From: Gyrodactylus bullatarudis
Taxonomy: Eukaryota > Platyhelminthes > Monogenea > Gyrodactylidea > Gyrodactylidae
Direction of reading: 5' to 3'
Assembly: GCA_012064415.1 (NCBI GenBank)
Contig: SSNU01000127.1
Coordinates: 513,152-577,151 of the forward strand
DNA length: 64,000 nucleotides
The notes under the pieces: model-generated
What the model was told of the DNA's origin: nothing
Database searches by the model: none
What the model saw: the letters and a program-made list of their open reading frames with translations, nothing else
Program-made: the position numbers and the translations under genes
In this document: in pieces, positions 45,661 to 55,993 of the stretch
How positions within the stretch are numbered: position 1 is the stretch's first letter
Layout: every line of letters starts with the position of its first letter

Positions 45661-45678
45661 ACAGGATTTTAGTTTTTT
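45622..45678 (-). promoter_or_regulatory. -1 ribosomal frameshift signal: slippery site and H-type pseudoknot
   Basis: Slippery heptamer A AAA AAC at 45678-45672, in the gag frame, directly before the stop. A 6-nt spacer follows. Stem 1: CCTGTATGG (45665-45657) pairs with CCATGCAGG (45643-45635), 9 bp with one G-U. Stem 2: GACGGTT (45652-45646) pairs with AACCGTC (45628-45622), 7 bp. The order S1 5', loop of 4, S2 5', 2 nt, S1 3', loop of 6, S2 3' is that of an H-type pseudoknot. A -1 slip enters the open pol frame. Confidence 0.88.
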
Positions 45679-46712
45679 GGCTTGTCAAAGTTGCATGGGA
45701 GGTTGCATTTTCTAGCTTCTGTCCCGAACTTCTCGTGATAGTAGCATATGCCGTTGTTGTTATGTGTCGATCTTCTTCTGCTAAGACTTCGTTTTTTTGG
45801 TGGACTTCTTGATCTGGATCTCATCCAATTCACTTGGTTTCGATTGGTGTCTAGTTCTCTGATCTTCTCTTCGTGAAAGGTGAGCTTTTGGAGTATTAAT
45901 GCCAGTTGTGCCGAAATTTGAGCTTCTAAGTTGTTGTTGGTGTGCTGAGTTGGAGAAGGCATTGTGTAACTTGGTGTTGTTGGTTTTATTTGATCTAATA
46001 TCGTGATGAGTTTGTCCATTGGGGTTTCTAGTATCTTATGCTCAATGTACTGCGGTTTCAGTGTTTCAGGAAGGGCTTGTTCAAATGCATAGTTGACTGC
46101 TTCTGGGCTTGATGCGTATATGTTCTTTAGCTTTGTGTATACTTCCGACGGTTTGAGGAGGCCACTCTTGGCTTGTGCTTGTATTTTCTGGATGTTTTCG
46201 AATTTAGCTTCTATTGTGATCTGCGACAGTGCTGTACAAAGTTGTTCGAAAGCATTTGGAGCATTGACGTTGAGGGAGTGGGTTACTTTGTCCCTGTATG
46301 AGTGTGGAATAGTAGTCCAAGCGGCGAGACATTTCAGGGTGGGAGGAATGCTGAAGCATGAGCTGTATAGTTCTATCTCAGTCTTCCACGTTTCGAATCT
46401 GTCTGGATTGAATGTGATGTGCTTTGAGAGATCGAAAAATGGCATTTTTACGTTTGAATCATTATGTTGCATGCTTTGACTGGTAAATGGCGTGGGGTGT
46501 TGAAAGTCGAAAACGTTGGGCTGACTAGATGTGTTTGTAGTGGTGTTGTTATCAGTTTTTGTGATGGTGTTTCTACCTGACCTCGTGATCACGCTGAAGG
46601 ATGATGCGTCTGCTATTGTTGTTGGGTCTGCCGTTACATGTTGACTAGCCTCACTGGACCAAAATGTGGTGGTCGGTATTAATGAAGAAGAGGTTGTAGT
46701 TGGAGGAGCCAT
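45669..46712 (-). CDS. gag: gag polyprotein of the CsRn1-type retrotransposon, 347 aa
   Basis: Structural protein expected to form the particle that packages element RNA. ATG at 46712 is 48 nt inside the 5' LTR, so the first 16 codons are LTR sequence. The N-terminus is Thr/Ser-rich and disordered; residues about 90-215 hold the capsid-like region (SKHITFNPDRFETWKTEIEL); a basic RS-rich stretch follows (RSRSRSPPKKRSLSRRRS). The C-terminal zinc finger is C323-x2-H326-x9-C336-x3-C340, the variant typical of the CsRn1 clade in place of CX2CX4HX4C. The TAA stop at 45671-45669 follows the slippery heptamer directly. The pol frame is -1 relative to gag. Confidence 0.92.
   Translation of the reverse strand: MAPPTTTSSSLIPTTTFWSSEASQHVTADPTTIADASSFSVITRSGRNTITKTDNNTTTNTSSQPNVFDFQHPTPFTSQSMQHNDSNVKMPFFDLSKHITFNPDRFETWKTEIELYSSCFSIPPTLKCLAAWTTIPHSYRDKVTHSLNVNAPNAFEQLCTALSQITIEAKFENIQKIQAQAKSGLLKPSEVYTKLKNIYASSPEAVNYAFEQALPETLKPQYIEHKILETPMDKLITILDQIKPTTPSYTMPSPTQHTNNNLEAQISAQLALILQKLTFHEEKIRELDTNRNQVNWMRSRSRSPPKKRSLSRRRSTHNNNGICYYHEKFGTEARKCNLPCNFDKPKN
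46646..46664 (-). other. Primer-binding site region
   Basis: Immediately after the 5' LTR the coding strand reads TTTTGGTCCAGTGAGGC. TGG(TCC...) offset by three bases would pair with a tRNA 3' CCA end; I cannot name the tRNA. It lies within the gag reading frame. Confidence 0.45.
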
Positions 46713-47028
46713 ATATTGTTATTAAAGGACTGTATAGTTGTGTTGTGTGAATATAATAAAGGCTAATAAAATTATGTTACAGAGAATGACAAGATAAAGT
46801 TATGATTTTGATGACTTACCACGAGGTGTACACAGAGAAATATGAACTGTGTACCCACGTGATTAAACAAATTAACCTCCTTCATTTCTATTGGTTAAGG
46901 AAGGTTCTGTTCTCTGATTGGTTAATAAAGAATTTGTACAAAATGGATTATTGAATTGATGTTACTATTGGTTAGTAGTATTATAAATAATAATATAAAT
47001 GTTTCATGATTGTAACATTGCTGTTACA
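46665..47028 (-). repeat. 5' LTR
   Basis: 364 bp. On the coding strand CCAAT boxes lie at 46971-46967, 46921-46917 and 46894-46890. A GTG|GTAAGT donor-like site is at 46820/46819 and an ACTATACAG acceptor-like site at 46730. The gag start codon (46712) lies inside this LTR. Followed by TGCA (47029-47032). Confidence 0.95.
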
Positions 47029-47283
47029 TGCAGTTATAAATAGTTTAAATATTTTATTTAAATAGTTTTTAATATCTTGGATTTTGAATGTAAAAGATTA
47101 AGACATTTTTAATGAAAATATAAATCAAGAACGTTCAAAATTTGAAAACTTTCGAAATTTTGTTTATATGATACAAGAATCATTTAAAGAGTTCACTCAG
47201 CCAGACATGGTGGAATGATTATTATGAAAATTACAGGCGGTTTCATCAGTTTTACGAAATTTCATCCAAGTCTACTGAATATT

Positions 47284-47656
47284 TTCACTAGTTGTAATTG
47301 CAAAACCAAAGGAATTCTGAGTTATTTGATAAAACTATTCTCACTATGCACTTTAACTTTTGTGGATAGAGCAAACTATTTAGACAAATTCTTCAATATC
47401 GAAAAAAAGGTAAGCAGGTTGAATGTCACACAGATTTTTAATTTGATATACAAATTACAGATCATTTTCCTGTTATTATAAGAAAAATTTACTCTTTTAA
47501 AAGAAAGGTAATTTGACTCAGAGTAGAATAAAAGGACACTCCAATTTTCTTGGCTTGTATACTCAAGTGCTATATAGAATCATAATTGCGTGAAAAAAGA
47601 TACACAGAGAACTACATTTTCTACATGATTCATTAGTCAAATATTTGAGTTTTGAG
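47284..47656. other. Spacer between the nested stack and the hAT-like element
   Basis: No gene or repeat recognised; an open frame here begins inside the MITE arm and has no family signal. Confidence 0.4.
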
Positions 47657-48438
47657 TAGGGATCTGCTATTCGAAACGTAAACAATGACATATGATATGA
47701 TATGTTCTATCTCATTTCATATACAGGTATTAAATGAATAATCACTGTATCTCATGCTATAATTATAATTATATCATTAATGCTAATTACATATCATGAA
47801 ATGCTAAAAAATTACTTCATGAGATATTCGACACATATAAGATATATATGTTCGAAAACAACCAATAAGATTCAAAAACCTCAAAGCGTGATTCATTGGA
47901 AGTCACATTTCCTTAGTAAGCATTAAACAGGCCACAAAATGAATTCTATAGAATGCCTGATTCTAAAAGAAGTCCTTATTGGAAATATTTGCCAAGATAT
48001 TGGTAATAAAGGTAAAGGAATATATATTGCATTCCAGCAACTTCTTGTGCATCCGAGCGAGTTTTCGGTATTGCTGGTAGAATTGTTAACAAGCAGAGAA
48101 ATAAAATGTTATGAAAATATCAATAAAATGATTTCAGTAATATGGATAATTTTTTGAATAATTTGCTAAGCATTTAGAATTAAAGTTTACTTTTGATTCA
48201 AAAGCTATAATTATGGCTTTGTGATCTTTAAAAGGGAAAACTAATGAGAATGATATAATTTTAATCGTTTAATATGAAATATATATCATGAAGTGAGATG
48301 TATACGTAAATAATTTAAAACATATCATGAAATAATGTAAAAATATATCATGGTATATTTTATCATTCTATGATATGCTTTTCAGGTACATCTCATATAT
48401 CATGGAAGTCATTTTACGTTTCGAATAGCAGATCCCTA
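47657..48438. mobile_element. hAT-like non-autonomous element with subterminal repeats
   Basis: TIRs TAGGGATCTGCTATTCGAAA (then CGTAAA) at both ends, inverted. Flanks GTTTTGAG and GTTTGGAA match at 6 of 8, a decayed 8-bp duplication. The interior carries many copies of ATATCATGA/TGATATG near both ends, as in hAT subterminal binding sites. A 72-codon open frame inside (47939-48157) has no family signal. Confidence 0.7.
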
Positions 48439-51400
48439 GTTTGGAATTGAAACTTTTATTTTTGTGCAAATATTTTATTTTTTGCTTGTGAAGGGCAATC
48501 CCCCCTAAAGGAATTAATTGATATTGATTATCACAATACGATGGGAAAATATTGAACGCAATTTACAAAGTCATAGAATTAAAAAAAACTTAAAACAGTC
48601 TATTACCTTTCCCAGTTTTATATGTACTTCGTGCATTTCAAATTGAAATTTTCAATATGGAAATTCCAAGTTATAAATACTTTTTATTGGAAGACATAAG
48701 TTGCCTGATTTCCTCGAAGATTTTTTTGGGCTGCTGACCTGGAATACTTTTTAATTTACTGTATCTCATTAAAATGCACAAAGTTCTTATGGAACTGAAA
48801 AAAATTTAGGTCTACAAATACATGAAATTTTACACAACCATTTTAAGAAATTTATTTTTTCAAATTGGAACAAATTTTATGCTATAGATTCTTTAGGATT
48901 CATTACTATTCTTGTATGAAGTGGGGATTATTTTAATTCGAAAGTCTTTTAGAGATTGGTTGTCTAGTTTTTTAGAGTGAATTGACATCAAGAATAATGA
49001 AGAATCGAATAAGAAAACGCGTTCACATGACCTTGAAATTTCTGACGCATTTTGGTTTATTACCGTTTCTGGATATGAGAGAAAACATACAGAGAATATC
49101 ATGCTGTTTAAAATTTTGACAGGCTTAGGACGATTAAATTCTCAGAATCTCTCGGAATATTTAAATGGTTATTTCATAAATAAGACTATCTTTTGTCTGG
49201 AGGGAATATTGCTCAAAATTGAGAGTAAGTACTTTTTTTTCTTGGTAAAAGTACACATTTTTAAAACCAAAAACATTGTTCTCTTGGTTGTCATGACAAA
49301 CATTGAGATTAATTTAAATAATAAAAAATCATTTCAAGTTTTTTTTAACAAGGGCGTAAATAAATTTTAGTATAATTCAATTAGGGAATTTTAATTAGTT
49401 GATACAGATGAAGATGAGAATTGAGGATTTTTACATTTTAAGAATTCGACAAAGATGAGATATATTTTGGAATCTAGAACCTTAAACGGTCCTGGCAAAA
49501 AAATGAGATCTAATAATATTAATTTACATCCTCAGAATTACTGATAGTAGCTCAAAAAGCTTATAAGTTCAAAAAGCAATACTCTAATGTATCACCTCGA
49601 AAAAATTTCAAAACCGAAAGATTTGATATAGTTCTTTAATTAAAAAGCTACTATTTTTGAGGCTCTGGTCATCACTGACCGGGCAATAAGTTGTAGTAAA
49701 CTTTGTGCTCTTCGTTTTCATAATTTATAACTTGGAAAATACATGAGCAAGATAATGCGAAAATAGTAGCAAATTCTAAGCGCCTAAAAAACTCGAAATA
49801 TTTATGTTAGAAAATGTTGGGATTGAAGACCTAGCTTAAGGTAATCAAGTTTTTAAACCCTTTTATGAGATTTACCCAAATATAGCAATTACTCAAAGTC
49901 GGAAGTTCTCAGTTAGTCTCAAAAGGCATCTAAACTAAGATAAAATAACCAAAATAAGTAAAAACTTGTTTTCATCTACTTAACAATAGATGGGAAATTC
50001 AATAGAGAATCGACTTTCTTATATATGGGTTCAAAAGAATCCTTATTAAATAGAATTCCAATTAGAATCTTCTTATATCGATTTTCAGTCTTGTATTTTA
50101 TTGGTTTTCTCATCGTCTCGATAGGGCTAATGCAATGAATTTTTGAGTTTCATGCCAAGTTTCTCTTTTTTGACTCAAGACCGTGTTTAAACAATGAAAT
50201 CTAATCTATATATTTTGTAAAAGTTCATTGTTTGTTTGAAAAATTTCGATTCTTGATTATAAAATCTGCTTCAAAATTGGCATAAATTTAAAATTCGAAC
50301 ATTTAATGTCCTATTGAAAGAAAGAAATCGATTATACAGAAAATTGCACCGGTATTCAACTAAGAACTCTTAATCTGCTAAAATTAACAGGAAAATCTTT
50401 TAATTATAGAAATTGTTCCGAATATTAGAAAAAATATTGTAAGAAATCTTTTCTATTTTAAAAGGATACGTTTGTATGCTATCGAGTTATTTATTCGTTT
50501 TATATCCTTCCACTTGAAAACTATGCAATTAGCTTAATGTAGAAAATTTCTCACAAGACTTATTCGTTTAACAGACTATTTGATCACAAACCTTCGATAT
50601 GCAGAAAAATTTTTAATATAAGAAATGGTTAACAGTCTGATTTCAAAGTGATAATTCTTTTAAAAAGAACAATATGTTGAATTCGTTTTTCATGCTTTCT
50701 CCACGATTTTTTTGAAGCAAAAGCCAAGTGTTTTAATAACAGATCTTGAGTTTAGTTCACAATACACCATATTTGATACTAACCATGAAAAGAATAGGAA
50801 ATTGTTCTTAAATGCTGAAAATATCCAGAAAACTAATGAGCTTATACGTAGTAGACTAAATTGATCTCGGTACCTGACATTACGAGTCTAATTACCACTG
50901 ACAATATTTGCACCTTAAATTTAATAAATTAGCCAGAGAACCTGGCATATTATGCTCACGTCTATCAATAACTTGATTTATGTGGAAAAACTTGGTTGGG
51001 AAGAGATTGGTGGAATTCTTTTTCTGTTAGAATTAATTTCATTGATAACTTTAATCTCATTGTTTGTTTGGTTAGTCGTTTTCTCGAAATTTCACTTTTC
51101 ATTTTGACTAAATTGAAATTAATGTAAAAAAATCTATTTTTCCAAGAGTTTTAAATCTAGTTAGTAATTTAACCAGAAAATGTCAAAGTTTAGGTTGATC
51201 CACCCCTACCTTAGTAACATATGTTAGATAAAGTTTTAGAAAATATGAAAACTCGGACATGAGACATGTTCTTCAATCATCAGCAAAACTCCACTTTACG
51301 ATTTATGACTGAAACCAAAGTATTATTAATTTGAAAATCAGAGTCCATCAAACATGAAATTGAGATTTTAGAGTTTTGTAATTTTCATCGAAATCTAATC

Positions 51401-51516
51401 ACTATGTAAATATAGTGATTGAAATGTTAAATGCTATCGAAATTAATAAAAAAAACATTACTCTCTTCTTAGTATCATTTAAAAAGTACACTCGATAATT
51501 CTGAGAGAGAACTAAC
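48439..51516. other. Long AT-rich intergenic stretch
   Basis: No gene that I can support. A family F arm fragment lies at about 49396-49500 (GTTGATACAGATGAAGATGA). Open frames at 48893-49370 show no family signal and no consistent splice context. Confidence 0.4.
49396..49500. repeat. Family F foldback fragment
   Basis: AGTTGATACAGATGAAGATG followed by GAGGATTTTTAC and TTTTGGAATCTAGAACCT, a decayed outer arm of family F. Confidence 0.45.
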
Positions 51517-51564
51517 CTTAGAATTCATTACACACTGGACTTCATGTGGATTTTCATTATCCAT
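51517..51564 (-). CDS. Candidate small exon (MDNENPHEVQ...)
   Basis: 16 codons from ATG at 51564 to donor AAG|GTTAGT. It may instead be internal, with an acceptor at AAAAG 13 bases upstream. Splice-like end and non-random residues are the only support. Partner exons were not found downstream. Confidence 0.25.
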
Positions 51565-52753
51565 TTTTGATAGTTTCTTTTGATTTATTTTGGTTACAAT
51601 TCAATCGAGTATTGATTTTCTTTTAAGCAAACAAATTAATTTGAATTCATTCTATACCAAAATACCCTAAAATCAATGGAATCATATTCTTCAAATAGTA
51701 CAACAGATATTGGATATGTTGACCTGTAAAATAGTGATGGTACTTATATAATACATGAACGTTTTGAATGTTTCAAAGTAAAAGGTTTTATCGCTCTTGT
51801 CTTTCAAATATAAAAAGTTCACAGACTATATAAGCATAGGAACGTCTTGTATAATCTCAGAATACTCAAGCTGAGCTAATGTGAATGAATTTCATTCTAG
51901 ATTAAGTCTAATACTTTATGTACTATTTCGGGAAAGAAAGAAATAAGAAGGTAAATTTTAAAAAGCAAATTAGTATTAAAAGAGCAGGTGCATTATTAAA
52001 AAGAATCGTGGAATGAATTCCCAAATTAAGGAAAAAATAAATTTATTTACTTCTTTTCAAGTATAGAATTTGATGAAAGTTGTTACAAGAAGATCACTGA
52101 AACCTGTTGAGATAAAGAAAGACATGGATACTTTAGCTTAGTGGCAGTACAATATTTTAAAATCTTTACCAGTCTTAAAGTGCTTTCATATAGTATTAAA
52201 TCAACAGGTGTCTCGGATTTAAATAAAATACAAAGAAAGAATACATTTCCCATCAAAATCTAGTTTTCTCTCAATTGCTTTAGGTGTGATTCATTCTAAA
52301 ACATTCAAGTTCTAATGGCTGTATAAATTCAAAAAGGAATTCTTAGTTTTATAGTTTTTTTCTGCATAAATCCAATTTTTAAAATTGTATTAATTAATCA
52401 TAATTATTTAATCATATTTTATTACTGGGCGGCTTCATGTCTTATATCTTGACAGTTGCAACTATTTTTTTCAAGATCGACATTCCTAGTAATTGGACTA
52501 TGTGTCTCTATTAATTTTCGGATCGGTAATAACATAATCTTCCTCATCCAGGGATCTTACATTAGATTAAATTTGATATCTTTTGTAGATTCTATCTAAT
52601 TGCTAAGTTAAACAAGATAGAAAAATACATGGACTGTAAAGTTATTGATAGCTATCAATGACATCTAAATGGATTTCATTTATCAAGATAGAGTAATGTA
52701 GTTTACAAGAACAAACTAACAAAAATAATGTCACTTTATGATGGAATATAAAC

Positions 52754-52801
52754 CTGCTTCCTGAATGATTTCTTCTTTAGGTTCAATGAGAATTTTTATA
52801 T
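52754..52801 (-). CDS. Candidate small exon (IKILIEPKEEIIQEA)
   Basis: Acceptor-like TTCTTCGTGTCAAG, then a frame coding IKILIEPKEEIIQEA and a weak GTTTAT donor; reading on gives GLYSIIK and a stop. The acidic IEPKEE pattern looks like real protein. Its phase does not fit directly with the exon at 54586-54651. Confidence 0.25.
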
Positions 52802-54585
52802 CTTGACACGAAGAAGTTGCAGGAAGTGAGAAAAATTAATTTTTTAATCATTAAATCAAGTTACTAGCTAGCCTGAGATCTGGAAAATGATCCCTCTATT
52901 CCAAAAGAGAAGTGACAATATAAATTGAACTAACAACCATCAAGAGTTTCGTGTAGTTTAAATGTTCCAAGATTATGTAAGACTAGCTAGTGAAGACTAG
53001 GCCTAGTCCAAACATGACGTAATCATATCTTGTCATCTTCATTATCATGACATTACGATCGTTATCTCTTCTAAATTGATTATAATCTTGATGAGTTCTA
53101 TTGCTTCAGTATATTGGAAAAAATTTCATTCATTAAACGATATAAAAAATTTTAACTTTTTTGTAATAACCATCTTTCCACTATTTGGGTTCAAAGTTTC
53201 AAAATTTGGAAAAAAACTTTCAAGTTGATTATCTCATGTTAGAGGTTTGGCGAATAGCTCAATCGATGCGGAATTTCTCAAACTATCAGTAAAGTCAAAG
53301 TCATACGATAAAATAAATTGAGATCAGGATAATATTCTCTACATTTGAAATTTTTGTTTCATAGTGTGTCATATTCATTTACAAGCCTTTATATTATTTT
53401 GTTACAAATTTTCATTGAGATATTCTTAATTCTCTTTGAACACTTGGATACAAGCTCAATGATATTAATGAGAAAGACATCATTTGTAATATATTTAATT
53501 AAGTTAATATAAATTAGTTACATATTTTAATGAAATTTTCTACACTTGGCATGACAGATATTCCTAAATACATAACTTTCAGTACTACTTTGATATCATA
53601 GAACTCTTTATGGAATACCCAAAAGAATAAAAATGCATAATGCCCAATATTGTGCGTGAAATAGACTTACTTACTGCTTGGACTGTAAGGATTAACGCCC
53701 TACGATTTTTAGTTTGGGTATTTTATTATTCTACGTACCTACTCTCTATTATGTTCATTGTTTTAGGTGATCACAGATCATTTTATTGATTCATCCAATG
53801 CTTTTCTTCCTTGTAAAATAAGACTCCCCCATCACCCCGTTCCCAAAGGCTACCTTATTTTGTAACTCTCTTGAGGAAATAATACAAATAATTTCAATTG
53901 AGTCATGAAATCTCTTCTTCTCACGCATATATCTCTACTGCTTTTTGAATCTGAAGTAAAACAAAGTATTAAAAAATGTTTCTTTTGAATAATCAAAGCT
54001 TGAATCTTAATTTTTTAAAATCTCGGTAAGAATATTGACAAAATAAGATGACTAAAAACAAGTCTTGAAAAATTGAAAAACCTTTAGAGGGAAATTATTT
54101 TATTGCAAGACCGATACTTTGAAAGATTTCGCCTGATTTGAGCTGTTTGCTATAGTTCTAACATAAGGCGATCTGGGAAAAAAATAAACCTGAAGCATGT
54201 AGATTGATTGCAAAAAATAAATCTTTTAAAATCTTGAGAAAATTTTGGGATAAAAAAATGTCTCGATTTATAAACTAAATTGACATTCTGTTGATTAATC
54301 AAATCTTTGTAATAGGCGGCCTAATTAGGCATGTCTCTTAGACAATAATAATTCTCGAAAATGTATTCTATTATAATTCTAGTAGAATTCTGTGTAAATT
54401 TTGAAAGATTTTGGTTCGATTCAAAGTATTTTTCTTAATTTCACAAATCTACGTGAGTCATCATCTTTATAAACTACATTTTGAATGAAAAAAACTGACA
54501 GTTAAATTCATTCAAAATTTCCAAATCCTGTTCTTGGACAGAAAGAAATGCAATCGCAATTAAAGTGTGAAATAGTTCTACTCAC
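52802..54585. other. Stretch between candidate exons
   Basis: AT-rich; a GC-richer patch at 53820-53860 has a short open frame but no reliable splice sites. Nothing else supported. Confidence 0.35.
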
Positions 54586-54651
54586 TTTGTTCATTTCGTC
54601 AACTTTCATAAACCATTTGTCGAGTTTTGTTTCACGATCAATTTTTGACAT
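54586..54651 (-). CDS. Candidate first exon of an unidentified gene (MSKIDRETKLDKWF...)
   Basis: 22 codons from ATG at 54651, ending AAA|GTGAGT in phase 0. Highly charged and protein-like (ETKLDKWFMKVDEMNK). About 190-225 bp upstream are two CCAAT boxes. The rest of the gene was not assembled; the exons at 52.8 and 51.5 kb are candidates. Confidence 0.4.
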
Positions 54652-54839
54652 TCTTCTTGTCTAAATTCTTGATGATGATTTCAACTTTTCACTTAAAATA
54701 AGGTTGACTGATAATAAATCCATATGTTACATACTAATAAGAGAGAAAAAAAGTTGGCATTAGAAAAATTTAGTCTTGATTCCTCTATTCTCTCTCTATA
54801 TTTCAATTGTAATTAATTACCTTGAGATTGTAACTTAAC

Positions 54840-54885
54840 TCTGATTGGCTATTTCTTGCATAGCATTTTTTCATTGGTCAAATTG
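54840..54885 (-). promoter_or_regulatory. Putative promoter with paired CCAAT boxes
   Basis: ATTGG on the plus strand at 54844 and 54873, i.e. CCAAT on the minus strand 29 bp apart, upstream of the candidate exon at 54651. The same arrangement precedes the protocadherin-like gene. Confidence 0.4.
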
Positions 54886-55993
54886 AACAAATCAAAGTCT
54901 TTTCAATTGTTAGACTATCTTTTTCATTGAATAAAACCTAGATAAAAGTATGGTTAAGGGTCAAATCTATCAATGACAATACAGATCAAGAGAAAACATA
55001 CTATGTCTTTTTTCCATTCTTTTACAACTAACTGTCCTTATTATAATTTCCTGTTAAATTTTTTCTCTATGGAATAATAATTTGACAAATTACAAAATTT
55101 GTGATTACATCTTTTATTTGTATATAGCGGACAATTGAATAAATAACTATGCTACAATTGAAATAAGAAGAGTAAAAAGAGCATAGTAACCAGAGGTTAT
55201 CTTAACTACTAAAACTGGGGACAATTTTATAACTTTGGACTGATATTATCGACATTCAATTAAGTATAATTTTCCAATTTATAGTAATACAGTAAGAGTA
55301 CAAGAGAAAATTGTCTACTCGAAAATATGGATTATTTCTCTGTATTTGCTTAATATTTTTTAGTAATCTATTCGACGCTTTGCAATAAACATACTTAAAT
55401 TTATTTGGTATGCGTTCTTGAACCTGCATGTCCTAAATTATTTTTTCAGACTTATCCTTTAAAAGAAGGCCACTTTTTACTCGAAAATGAGTTACTACAC
55501 TTCTCCACTAGTTCTGATGTTTGAGAGACAACACACCCTGTTTTTGACTCCTGAAACAGTTTTTTCTTATAATTATACTTTGAAGTAGGCTAAGTAAAAA
55601 TAATCTTTTAGGCAATTTTTTTCATTGTTTCGGTTTTTAGTATCATTTTGTTGATAAAATTTCTCCGGTTTCGATCTGTACCTCTACAACCTATTGAACT
55701 CGTTCGACTAGTACGAAAATAAAAAACATCAAATCACAATTTTGAATTAATTCGTCATCTTGACTTGTAAATTTTTGATAATTACACCCTTTAATTACTA
55801 ATTACATTCAAGTTGGAACTACAGTTGTGCACCAGTTTTGACCTTAAATAGACAATTTGTGACTGAAATGTAATGTAAATTGTGGGGGTGGAGTAGGTAA
55901 AACCAATAAAATTCGAGCATGAATCTTCACGATTTTCATTCTAAGTATAGACAAAGAGCTCACAACCTTGTTAGACATTAATCACTTCAAACT
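54886..55993. other. Intergenic, includes 5' flank of a transposase relic
   Basis: No gene. CAGTTGTGCACCAGTTTTGA at about 55824 resembles a Tc1-type tip, but I find no inverse partner 3' of the transposase. Confidence 0.35.

Larger units (their letters stand above)
42279..47028 (-). mobile_element. Complete Ty3/Gypsy LTR retrotransposon, CsRn1 type
   Basis: Length 4750 bp on the minus strand. LTRs of 362/364 bp start TG and end CA; target duplication TGCA on both sides. Order 5' LTR, gag, pol (PR-RT-RH-IN), polypurine tract, 3' LTR. No envelope gene. The CX2HX9CX3C gag finger is the mark of the CsRn1 clade. gag and pol are open with no stop or frameshift apart from the gag/pol junction, and the LTRs differ by about one substitution and a 2-base indel, so insertion was recent and the copy may be active. 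Confidence 0.95.
42063..47273. mobile_element. Foldback MITE, family AGACTTGG, interrupted by the LTR retrotransposon
   Basis: Left part 42063-42278 and right part 47029-47273 are inverted repeats of about 190 bp (AGACTTGGATGAAATTTCGT; TCAGCCAGACATGGTGGAAT in inverse). The outer flanks carry a perfect 10-bp duplication ACTGAATATT (42053-42062, 47274-47283). Nine- to ten-base duplications with long TIRs suggest a Mutator-like origin. Without the LTR element it would be about 460 bp. Confidence 0.85.

Noticed and set aside
42279..47028. Possibility of an endogenous retrovirus with envelope
   Set aside because: pol ends at the polypurine tract and there is no third reading frame before the 3' LTR.
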